NCBI GenBank assembly: GCA_900315105.1
Contig: OMXX01000093.1
Location: forward strand, 1 to 14,982
Direction of reading: 5' to 3'
Source of the DNA: an uncultured Prevotellaceae bacterium
GTDB taxonomy: Bacteria > Bacteroidota > Bacteroidia > Bacteroidales > Bacteroidaceae
DNA length: 14,982 nucleotides
Both the position numbers and the translations under genes were made by a program. Shown piece after piece: positions 1-6,628 of this stretch. Under the pieces are notes generated by a model that did no database searches, was not told where the DNA came from, and was given only the letters and a program-made list of their open reading frames with translations. The stretch's first letter is position 1. Each line of letters opens with the position of its first letter.

Positions 1-1
1 T

Positions 2-1339
2 CTTATTAGAGAAGCATACGACTGGTACGGCAAGAAACCTACTGACACACTGTATGCCAAATGCATGTACTATATGGGGAAATATTATGCGTTGAATGAC
101 AGTAGTGAGAAAGCGCTTATGTGTTTTAATATTGCATTTAAAGCCGCAAAAACAAGAGATGATTATAGCACGCAGTGTTTAGCTTTGGAGCAATTATCCT
201 TAATTCTTAGAGATTACGATACTAAAAAGGCTATTGCTTATGCTAAGTTAGCTGTTACTATATATAATAATGTAAAAGATTTGAAACCGTCTAATCTGGC
301 ATACTACCTTTTGAATTTAGCAGAATGTATGAGTTACAGAGAAATCAATCATGACAGGTGTGTATCATTAGCAAAAAGAGCAATAAAATATGCCTTACAA
401 TCAAAGGATTCAACGACCATATCTAATTCTTATCAAGATTTATCTGTCTTTTATAGTTTAAAAGACAGTTTAAAATTAGCTATAGAAAGCTCAAAGGTAT
501 CTAACGATTATAATACAAAACAAGATTTTTCAAAAGAGTTTGCTCTTTGCCAATTATACGTACTTTCCGACTCTTTCATTCAAGCTAAGCAGAGGCTGGA
601 TGCATGTAGGCCGTTAAGCTATAGCGATAGGTGTTCATTATATTATTTGAAGCGAACTATAGCATTAAGAGAGCACGATTGGACTGAAGCTGAGATTTTT
701 GCTGATTCTACAGATTACTTTCTTGAAAAGAAAAACTCCGAGAACTTAAAAGCTAAAAACAAATATTATGAACTAATGCTGCAAAAGGAAATTGCCAGGA
801 CCATATTATCGGGTGAGAGCAGTTGGAAGACAAAGCTGATCTATTTCATTAGCTTTACCGCGTTACTTATTATTCTACTCTTGAGTTTCATATTCTATCA
901 AAGAAAAAAAAGAATGTTAGAAAAGGAAGCCGAGAAGGAAAAATTACATCAGATAGAGGCTGTCCACAAAGAAGAACAGTTAACCACCATTAAGAATTTT
1001 CTATTAAGCAAAATAGATGTTGTACAACGATTGATGTCCATAAACTCATCTGACCGAAAAGAAATAGTACTTTCTAATAAAGACTGGAGAGAAATAGAGG
1101 TCTTTTTAAATAGTGTAGATGACGAGTTTGTTACAAGATTAAAGAAAGAATTTCCAAAGTTGACACAGAAGGACATTCAGTTTCTGATGCTTGTAAGATT
1201 AAAACTTCCATATGGAAGTATTGCTGTCATATACAATATTGAGGAGAAATCGGTTAAGCAAAGGCTCTTCCTTTTCAAAAGTAAACTGGGGCTAAATAAG
1301 GGTGGAAAATCTACGAGAGAGTTCATTGAAGCGTATTAA
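2..1339 (+). CDS. TPR-transmembrane-HTH regulator, 5'-truncated by the window edge
   Basis: The frame is open to the first bases of the window, so this is the C-terminal part of a longer protein; the first ATGs (61-73) lie inside TPR-like sequence and are not the start. Numbering from the ATG at 65, residues 1-245 are helical repeats of tetratricopeptide type. One hydrophobic segment lies at about 256-278, a charged coiled coil at about 279-310, and a C-terminal helix-turn-helix of LuxR/sigma-4-like type at about 363-410 (LTQKDIQFLMLVRL, then VKQRLFLFKSKLGL). This architecture is common in Bacteroidetes as a membrane-bound one-component regulator: periplasmic TPRs sense something and the cytoplasmic HTH binds DNA. 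It lies about 95 bp upstream of the first conserved promoter block, so it is the natural candidate to control the peptide modules. The role is inferred; the domain order is visible. Confidence 0.85.
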   Translation, partial: LIREAYDWYGKKPTDTLYAKCMYYMGKYYALNDSSEKALMCFNIAFKAAKTRDDYSTQCLALEQLSLILRDYDTKKAIAYAKLAVTIYNNVKDLKPSNLAYYLLNLAECMSYREINHDRCVSLAKRAIKYALQSKDSTTISNSYQDLSVFYSLKDSLKLAIESSKVSNDYNTKQDFSKEFALCQLYVLSDSFIQAKQRLDACRPLSYSDRCSLYYLKRTIALREHDWTEAEIFADSTDYFLEKKNSENLKAKNKYYELMLQKEIARTILSGESSWKTKLIYFISFTALLIILLLSFIFYQRKKRMLEKEAEKEKLHQIEAVHKEEQLTTIKNFLLSKIDVVQRLMSINSSDRKEIVLSNKDWREIEVFLNSVDDEFVTRLKKEFPKLTQKDIQFLMLVRLKLPYGSIAVIYNIEEKSVKQRLFLFKSKLGLNKGGKSTREFIEAY

Positions 1340-1392
1340 TTTGCCCTTTAAAATTATTTTTAGACTCAAAATCAGGGGAGGGGTGGTGTGCT

Positions 1393-1423
1393 ATGCATTG
1401 ATATTCAACATGTTGTAATGCAT
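1393..1423. repeat. 7-bp inverted repeat around an 8-bp palindrome
   Basis: ATGCATT at 1393-1399 and AATGCAT at 1417-1423 are perfect inverted arms. The palindrome AACATGTT (1407-1414) lies between them. The element sits between the regulator stop codon and promoter block 1, where an operator could be. It is not conserved in the matching position upstream of promoter block 2, so a shared regulatory role is not supported. Confidence 0.35.
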
Positions 1424-1433
1424 GATCTAAAAA

Positions 1434-1487
1434 GATGAATTAGACCGACTTTTGTTGCAGCAAATAAAAATTCATCTTAACTTTGCA
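1434..1487 (+). promoter_or_regulatory. Promoter block 1 of the peptide locus (duplicated at 9494-9547)
   Basis: The block holds a Bacteroidetes-type promoter. TTTGTTG at 1451-1457 is the -33 element and TAACTTTG at 1478-1485 is the -7 element (TAnnTTTG), with 20 nt between TTG and the -7 box. The conserved decamer GAATTAGACC (1437-1446) lies just upstream of the -33 box, where an activator would bind. I count 44 of 54 positions identical to 9494-9547, with both promoter boxes and the decamer fully conserved. An IS110-type remnant begins within about 50 bp downstream, so this promoter may no longer serve module 1 cleanly. Confidence 0.7.
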
Positions 1488-1514
1488 ATCGAAATCAAAA
1501 ATTAATTGCATATG

Positions 1515-2205
1515 AAACGTACATGAAGGCTTTTTGCCAAAGGGAATGATAGTTTTCGTATCTTTGCCACAGATACTGTAACTTTAACCCTTTACAACTA
1601 TGGCAAAACAACAGAAGAACGAAGTATCCTTCGAAGATGTCTTAGCTCGCAGATGCGGTCTTGACATTAACAAGAAGGAGATTGTGGCAACAGTCAGTGG
1701 GACGGACATAAAGAAAGAGAAACGTACGTTCCAGGCGACAACGAGATCTTTGACACAATTAAAAGAATGGTTATTGGAACTTGGTGTTACTCATGTAGTA
1801 ATCGAGAGCACCGGTGTTTACAGGAAGCCTATGACGAACATCATTGTTTCTGGCGGTTTCACCATCATGGTGGATAACACACGCCACATCAAGTATGTTT
1901 CAGGTCACAAGACTGCTAAGAAAGACTCTGCATGGATATGTAAGCTTTTAAGTGCCGGTCTGCTTAAAGAGAGTTTCGTCCCTAGGAGCGATCATCGCGA
2001 TCTCCGTGACCTGACACGCTAACTCCGTAAGCTCATGCAGCAACGGTCAACAGAGTACAACCGAATGCTACGTTTCTTCGAGGATGCCAACCTCAGGTTA
2101 TCAAGCGTGTTCAGCAACATACGTGGCAAAACATCCACTGTTGTGATAGACGAGGTTATAAAGGGCGGGACTGACCCTCAGAAACTTGCGGAACTATGTA
2201 CGCAT
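1515..2205 (+). mobile_element. IS110-family insertion sequence remnant (ends approximate)
   Basis: The span runs from shortly after promoter block 1 to the point where transposase similarity stops. The left end is estimated because sequence after about 1515 no longer resembles the region behind promoter block 2. IS110-group elements carry a bridge RNA in the left non-coding end. Only about 85 bp precede the transposase start here, and I cannot identify a bridge RNA in it. Confidence 0.5.
1533..1566 (+). promoter_or_regulatory. Probable promoter of the IS110-type transposase gene
   Basis: TTTG at 1533-1536 and TATCTTTG at 1559-1566 (TAnnTTTG) are separated by 22 nt, ahead of the ATG at 1600. 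It reads toward the module 1 genes, so it could supply read-through transcription. Confidence 0.45.
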
Positions 2206-2235
2206 TCTGCTTATTCTTTTATTGTGCCAACTTAA
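1600..2235 (+). pseudogene. Decayed IS110-family transposase
   Basis: Two stretches of one reading frame form the N-terminal half of an IS110-type DEDD recombinase: residues 1-140, then a TAA at 2020-2022, then residues resuming at 2023. RuvC-like motifs are visible: GLDINKKEIVATV with D22, VIESTGVYR with E69, and GHKTAKKDSAW. IS110 transposases usually read KTDxxDA here, so the third acidic residue appears replaced by Ala (A106) while D109 remains. The stop falls where the family normally has Tyr in LTRYRxKL. After LAELC (about 2200) similarity ends and the rest of the N-terminal half, the linker and the whole Ser-containing C-terminal domain are missing. The element is therefore inactive for three reasons: a substituted catalytic residue, a nonsense codon and a 3' deletion. 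IS110 elements lack terminal inverted repeats, so exact ends cannot be read here. Confidence 0.85.
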
Positions 2236-2278
2236 ACAAGTTAAACCCGAATGCCCGATTTATCGGGGGTTCACAATA
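2220..2278. repeat. Nested inverted repeats (possible structured RNA or junction scar)
   Basis: The outer arms TATTGTG (2220-2226) and CACAATA (2272-2278) are perfect inverted repeats. They enclose two more hairpins: AACTT/AAGTT (2229-2233, 2238-2242) and CCCGAT/ATCGGG (2254-2259, 2262-2267). No T-run follows, so it is not a canonical terminator. It separates the IS remnant from the DUF3244-like gene. Confidence 0.4.
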
Positions 2279-2291
2279 GAAACATTTTCGA

Positions 2292-2654
2292 ATGAAAACA
2301 AAGTTATTTTCTTTATTGGTTGCCCTAATGAGTCTAGCACCATGTTACTCTAGGCCCTTAACGATTTGGATGAAAAACGCCTTCCAGCGTGGACATGCAA
2401 GAATTCCATCAATCACAAATGTGGATGTGGATTATGACAATGAAGTATTAACTGTAAACGTTCAGAATTATACAGAAACGGTATGGATTTACATTTATGA
2501 TATTAATGGGAACATCATTGATTCCGCAGCTTCGCAAATTACAGGTGAGGGAACTGTTACATTAAATGTTCAAGATTTCCCTGAAGGAGTATATACGATT
2601 GACATAGTTCTCTGCAATGCCACCTACGAGGGAACCTTTAATGTGGCGTCGTAA
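2292..2654 (+). CDS. Small secreted DUF3244-like beta-sandwich protein
   Basis: This 120-residue protein starts with a signal peptide: Lys residues at 2 and 4, a hydrophobic core at 5-17 (LFSLLVALMSLAP), and probable cleavage near residues 20-22. The rest alternates beta-strand-like segments, with VLTVNVQNYTETVWIYIYD, the turn NGNII, then GTVTLNVQDFPEGVYTIDI. This matches the small Ig-like DUF3244 proteins of Bacteroidetes in length and in the pattern of a strand, an NGN turn, and a final 'G-x-Y-T-x-x-I' strand. It should be exported to the periplasm or cell surface. Its function is unknown; next to a precursor gene it could be an immunity, chaperone or surface partner, which is inference. 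It is 142 bp upstream of precursor A with no clear promoter between, so co-transcription is likely. Confidence 0.65.
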   Translation: MKTKLFSLLVALMSLAPCYSRPLTIWMKNAFQRGHARIPSITNVDVDYDNEVLTVNVQNYTETVWIYIYDINGNIIDSAASQITGEGTVTLNVQDFPEGVYTIDIVLCNATYEGTFNVAS

Positions 2655-2712
2655 TAGTAAGGCGTGCGCTATCATAAATTTCGATATTCGATATGATCAA
2701 ACCTTAAAAGAG

Positions 2713-2746
2713 AACTTGATTTCTAATTGCACTACTGGATCAAGTT
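2713..2746. repeat. 8-bp inverted repeat upstream of precursor A
   Basis: AACTTGAT (2713-2720) and ATCAAGTT (2739-2746) are perfect arms around an 18-nt loop. The 10-bp palindrome CTTTATAAAG follows at 2749-2758. The element is in the 142-bp gap before precursor A. It may be an operator or a leader-mRNA hairpin, or a weak terminator for the gene upstream. Confidence 0.4.
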
Positions 2747-2796
2747 GTCTTTATAAAGGGAATTAGTAATCAACAAAGTGGTGCAGCTAGAAGTGT

Positions 2797-3027
2797 ATGG
2801 ACAATTCAGAGATTATCCTGCTCAAGGAGGGTATTAGTCCGAACGTTGACCTCCTTTCACCTATCGAAGAAGAGAGTATTCTCGGTGGAGCTACAAAATG
2901 CGACCAAGGCTACAGACATAGCCTGTTCATTGGGACGAAGTGTGATTGTGGATATGACAATGGTCATGTAGATGGTCCTTCTACAAAAGGCAGTGGAAAC
3001 TTACAGAACCAGGACTTACACCCATAG
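2797..3027 (+). CDS. Precursor peptide A, GG-leader RiPP (Cys-rich core)
   Basis: This 76-residue peptide has a leader of about 31 residues ending in a double glycine (residues 30-31) after the typical pattern LLSPIEEESILGG. The core (32-76) has Cys at 35, 49 and 51 and is rich in Gly, Ser, Asn and Asp. The motif TKCDQGY (33-39) recurs as TKCDCGY (47-53). The tail, KCDCGY followed by a Gly/Ser/Asn-rich stretch ending DLHP, resembles from memory the 'GG-Bacteroidales' natural-product precursors (TIGR04149), which are paired with a radical SAM maturase. A C39-peptidase ABC transporter encoded in the same run of genes fits cleavage after GG. The DNA repeats of the motif differ at most third codon positions, so the repetition is old or selected at protein level. 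The mature product and its modification are unknown. Confidence 0.85.
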   Translation: MDNSEIILLKEGISPNVDLLSPIEEESILGGATKCDQGYRHSLFIGTKCDCGYDNGHVDGPSTKGSGNLQNQDLHP

Positions 3028-3061
3028 TCATCGCCGGTTCTAATTGCTACTAAAGAAAGAT

Positions 3062-3097
3062 GCCCACCTAATCTATAAAAAATATAGATTAGTGGGC
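3062..3097 (+). promoter_or_regulatory. Strong hairpin between precursor A and maturase 1
   Basis: GCCCACCTAATCTATA (3062-3077) pairs with TATAGATTAGTGGGC (3083-3097): 15 base pairs with one bulged C and an AAAAA loop. No U-tract follows, and the maturase ATG is 20 nt downstream. It is best read as a partial attenuator or mRNA-stabilising stem that leaves more precursor than maturase message. Module 2 has a hairpin in the same place. Confidence 0.6.
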
Positions 3098-3117
3098 TAA
3101 ATAGTTAAGTAAAGGGT

Positions 3118-4398
3118 ATGAAAATTTCTGGCTTTAATGTTATAAAGACTTGTGGTGATATTACATATATCTATAATAGTCTTACTTCCGGCTTTGTTAA
3201 GATGAATACGGAGTTGTGGAAATCTGTGATTGTGGATGTAGTAGGTAGTACAAGTAAAGAAAGTAAAGTCTTTACTATTCTTCGTAATGCAGGTATCATT
3301 ATCGATGACGACTATAATGAACTGGATATTTATAAGTATAAATATTATAGCAGCATGTTTCAGGACGCATCCCTGATATTGTCAATAGCGCCAACGATGA
3401 AATGTAATTTTAATTGCTTTTATTGTTTTGAAAATGGCAATAAGAATGAGGGAGTAATGTCTGAAGACATTGAGAAAAGGCTTATTAAGTTTATTAGTCT
3501 TCATAAATTTCAAGATATTCATATCACATGGTTTGGTGGAGAACCCTTGTTAGGCTTTGAAAGAATCCACTCAATCTGTACTCATCTGAAAAGAGCAGGT
3601 ATTAATTTCTCTTCAGATATTATAACTAACGGTAGCCTCCTAACTTCTTCTGTAATTGAGCATCTTGATGTGTTAAATCTGCAGTATATTCAAATAACTC
3701 TTGACGGCATAGCAGAAACTCATGACAAACGCAGAATATTCAAGAATGGAGCGCCTTCGTTTGATTTAATAATTAATAATATTAAAGAATTACTAGCAAA
3801 GACTGACATACCATTAAGCATTAAGGTAAACATGGATCATACTAATCCAACAGCCCTTAACGATATTGCAGCATTTTTTAATAAAAATTTCTCAGAATAT
3901 CTTCAAAAAGATAAAATCGTTATCAGCCATAATTATGTGCGCAATCGAACCGATTTTGATAAGACGGGAAAATGTTTTACCCATGAAGATTTACTAAGAT
4001 ATGACCAAGAAGCACTGAAACATCAAAAGACAGCATTGATACATCCAGAACTTCCGAGCATAGCTTTACCATGTATGTTCAGATGCAAGAGTTCTTTGGC
4101 TATAGATTCTCAAGGAAATATCTACAAATGTCTGGAACATTTGGGAGCACCTAATAACAAAGTCGGTGATTTGAAAAGCGGTACAATGTCACTAGCAAAG
4201 TTATCTCATGCAATGTTCGCACAAAATCCATTTCATTCTGCAGAGTGTTTGCATTGCAACATTTTACCGATTTGTGGAGGAGGTTGCCCCATTGACAGAG
4301 AAAAGTATATAGGAAAGGATAAGAGATTCTGTTCTATATATAAAGAGAATTTATCTGAACTCTTACCCTATTTTTACACTTATAAATATTCTAAATAA
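3118..4398 (+). CDS. Radical SAM/SPASM peptide maturase 1
   Basis: This 426-residue enzyme has the radical SAM cluster motif CxxxCxxC at C96, C100 and C103 (CNFNCFYC), followed by WFGGEP (138-143) for SAM binding. The C-terminal SPASM domain has Cys at 319, 323, 338, 377, 380, 386, 390 and 405, enough for two auxiliary [4Fe-4S] clusters. About 85 residues precede the radical SAM domain and probably bind the leader. The domain order matches the GG-Bacteroidales radical SAM maturases (TIGR04148, by memory). It should act in the cytoplasm on precursor A, 90 bp upstream, forming a thioether or carbon cross-link or another radical modification; the chemistry cannot be read from the sequence. Its stop codon overlaps the ATG of the next gene by one base (TAATG), so the two are probably translationally coupled. 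Confidence 0.9.
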   Translation: MKISGFNVIKTCGDITYIYNSLTSGFVKMNTELWKSVIVDVVGSTSKESKVFTILRNAGIIIDDDYNELDIYKYKYYSSMFQDASLILSIAPTMKCNFNCFYCFENGNKNEGVMSEDIEKRLIKFISLHKFQDIHITWFGGEPLLGFERIHSICTHLKRAGINFSSDIITNGSLLTSSVIEHLDVLNLQYIQITLDGIAETHDKRRIFKNGAPSFDLIINNIKELLAKTDIPLSIKVNMDHTNPTALNDIAAFFNKNFSEYLQKDKIVISHNYVRNRTDFDKTGKCFTHEDLLRYDQEALKHQKTALIHPELPSIALPCMFRCKSSLAIDSQGNIYKCLEHLGAPNNKVGDLKSGTMSLAKLSHAMFAQNPFHSAECLHCNILPICGGGCPIDREKYIGKDKRFCSIYKENLSELLPYFYTYKYSK

Positions 4399-6512
4399 TG
4401 AAAAGAACAACTATCTTTATTATTCTGTGTGTAGTCTCCCTTTTTTGTTTCGCCCAGAACGGGCAGAAGGACAGCACTATTACAACAGTGCAGCTTGGAG
4501 ATGTTGTAGTGAAAGGGCGTATTCCGGAAGTAAGAACTAAAGGTGCCGTTTCAAAAATTCAAGTTGATAAAACTGTCCTTGCAAAAATGGGGACAGTTGC
4601 AAGGATGCTGGCTCATACTCCGGGCTTGCATTCCGTGAATGGAAATATTGAGGTGAACGGACTGGGTGAGCCCAATTACGTCCTTGACGGACGACGCTTG
4701 TCAGATGCGAAAGAACTTTCAACGCTTCAGGCCGATAACATCAAAAGTATAGAAATAGACAGAGCGCCTTCCGTAAAATATAGTCCTAACGGACAACCGG
4801 TGATCTACATATCGACAATAAAGCATGTTAATGACTACATGTTTTTGAGTTTAGGGGATTATCTGAAGCAAACGAGGATGTTCACTGATGCAGGTATTCT
4901 CAATGTCAGAAGCCAATATAAGAAGTTCTCTACGAGTCTTTCATATATGGGAGGAAAAGATGCGAACAAGAACAAAGAAACCTATTTCCGCGACGTTTAT
5001 CGTGACAATATCTTCTCAATTGCACAGAAACGAGAGACACCTGTGTCGACGTATGCTCACAAAGTAGATTTTTCTGCTGATTATCAGCTGAATGAGAAAA
5101 GCAGACTAGGATTCTATTATTTCTTCCAATTTAACAATGAGGATAACAAAGCCTTAGGTACAAACCTGACAAGCTGGCTGGGGAAGAATGACGAGAAACA
5201 GATCAGCCGTAAAGGCAAAAATTATGAAAATATCCATAGCGGGACGTTGCAGTATGCTTACACCTGTAAGAAATACAGCCTTACGGTCTCCCAAGAGATA
5301 GCCTCCAATAATGAACGGCTCAACAACCAGACCTTGGAAAGTAACGACAACTATTCCTCTCTAACTAAGAGCCATGCCAATCGTAAGTACACAGTTCTGA
5401 CAACTAGCATTGACAATGCATTTCTGCTTCCTTGGAAGGTGAAGGGATCAGCAGGTGCCTTATTTAACTATGTAAACTCAAAGGCAAACACAAATTCAGA
5501 GATACCTTATTTTGATGTGCAGGACTATCTCAATGATGTTAAAGTGAAAGAGTCGAATCCCCAAGTGTATTTGATGCTTTCAAAGACATTTGGCAAATGG
5601 ACGTTCATCCCTGCAGCACGTTACCAATACATATATAGAAATATCTCCACAATATATGGAACAGATCCTGAAGAGTCGCTTCATCAGCATTTCTCTACAC
5701 TCTGTCCCGTAATGACTATTAAGTACAGTCCAAATGACAATTGGTTTTTCCAGTTTAATTACAGAAGAAGCCTCATACAGCCAAATTTCTCTCAGATAAA
5801 TTCTGGGCTTGTATATCAGGACTCCTTGCTTTACAGCAGAGGAAATACCGATCTTAAAAATGAGTCTATTGATCGATATACCTTCAGTTCAACTTGGAGA
5901 GACTTGACACTCTCACTCCGTTATACCTATCATAAGAACCCGTTAGTGAATGTACTGCAGCCGATGGCTTCTAATAGCAATATTCTCTCTTCATATTCGC
6001 TGAATATGAAGAAGGCGAGTGATTTCAGAGTGACTCTCAACTATTCAAAAACCTTGGGCAATCTGGAGCTCTCATGTGAAGGAGAGGTTGTCTTCCCCCA
6101 TAGTGAGTATGAATTCGAAGGACAAAAGTTCAATCGCAATAAAGTGACATTTAACGGACAGGCTAATATTAATTTCGCGCTGACGCCAACTATTTATCTG
6201 TTCACAGACTACACTTACCAGGGTATAAATGAATACTTGCTGTATAGTCAGAAAGAGGTCCATAGCTGGAATATGGGTGTTACAGCCTCATTACTGGATG
6301 AGAGGCTGAATATAAATCTGGCGGTCAACGATATACTGGGGAAGGCCAACTATAATAACATCCATTATCTTTATAACAATGTCGGCTGGGGAACACGAGG
6401 CAAAAATGACATGAGAGGTGTTGAGCTCACTGTATCCTATACGTTGTTTAATAAAGAAGTAAATGTAAGAGCTAGCAGAAAGAACGAAAATATTATTCAG
6501 CGTACAATGTAA
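4398..6512 (+). CDS. Outer-membrane beta-barrel protein with TonB-plug-like domain, module 1
   Basis: This 704-residue protein has a signal peptide (hydrophobic residues 6-18, likely cleavage after FCFA at residue 19), then a TonB-box-like VVVKG segment. A plug-like region (about 35-142) includes MLAHTPGL, NGLGEPNYVLDGRRL and IKSIEIDRAPSVKYSPNG. The rest is a long barrel of amphipathic strands with conserved RRSLIQPNFSQIN and RGNTDLKNES motifs. It resembles the Bacteroidetes 'outer membrane beta-barrel family' (PF14905-like) but lacks the usual N-terminal carboxypeptidase-regulatory-like domain, so it is near the short end of the family. It overlaps maturase 1 by one base, which ties it closely to the peptide pathway. 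Plausible roles are receptor for the mature peptide, immunity, or exit through the outer membrane. The fold is well supported; the role is inferred. Confidence 0.85.
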   Translation: MKRTTIFIILCVVSLFCFAQNGQKDSTITTVQLGDVVVKGRIPEVRTKGAVSKIQVDKTVLAKMGTVARMLAHTPGLHSVNGNIEVNGLGEPNYVLDGRRLSDAKELSTLQADNIKSIEIDRAPSVKYSPNGQPVIYISTIKHVNDYMFLSLGDYLKQTRMFTDAGILNVRSQYKKFSTSLSYMGGKDANKNKETYFRDVYRDNIFSIAQKRETPVSTYAHKVDFSADYQLNEKSRLGFYYFFQFNNEDNKALGTNLTSWLGKNDEKQISRKGKNYENIHSGTLQYAYTCKKYSLTVSQEIASNNERLNNQTLESNDNYSSLTKSHANRKYTVLTTSIDNAFLLPWKVKGSAGALFNYVNSKANTNSEIPYFDVQDYLNDVKVKESNPQVYLMLSKTFGKWTFIPAARYQYIYRNISTIYGTDPEESLHQHFSTLCPVMTIKYSPNDNWFFQFNYRRSLIQPNFSQINSGLVYQDSLLYSRGNTDLKNESIDRYTFSSTWRDLTLSLRYTYHKNPLVNVLQPMASNSNILSSYSLNMKKASDFRVTLNYSKTLGNLELSCEGEVVFPHSEYEFEGQKFNRNKVTFNGQANINFALTPTIYLFTDYTYQGINEYLLYSQKEVHSWNMGVTASLLDERLNINLAVNDILGKANYNNIHYLYNNVGWGTRGKNDMRGVELTVSYTLFNKEVNVRASRKNENIIQRTM

Positions 6513-6576
6513 AAGACTGAACTGCCGGAAATATATCTCGGTCTCGGTCAGATAACCTCTTCTTGAAGAAAAATGC

Positions 6577-6584
6577 TACTTTTG
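6577..6584 (+). promoter_or_regulatory. Possible -7 box before the ABC exporter gene
   Basis: TACTTTTG fits TAnnTTTG and is followed by C, 45 bp before the ATG at 6629. No good TTTG element lies at the usual distance upstream. GATAACCTC (6551-6559) and GAGGTTATC (6612-6620) form a perfect 9-bp inverted repeat around it. This suggests that the exporter can be transcribed apart from the upstream genes. Confidence 0.35.
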
Positions 6585-6628
6585 CAAGAGGAAACATTTT
6601 AGAACAAAGACGAGGTTATCAAAGCAAT

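Noticed and set aside
6563..6628. TTG-initiated extension adding 22 residues to the C39 ABC transporter
   Set aside because: The added residues do not look like the family, the usual N-terminus MGRFPFYQQHD starts at ATG 6629, and a -7 box lies inside the extension.
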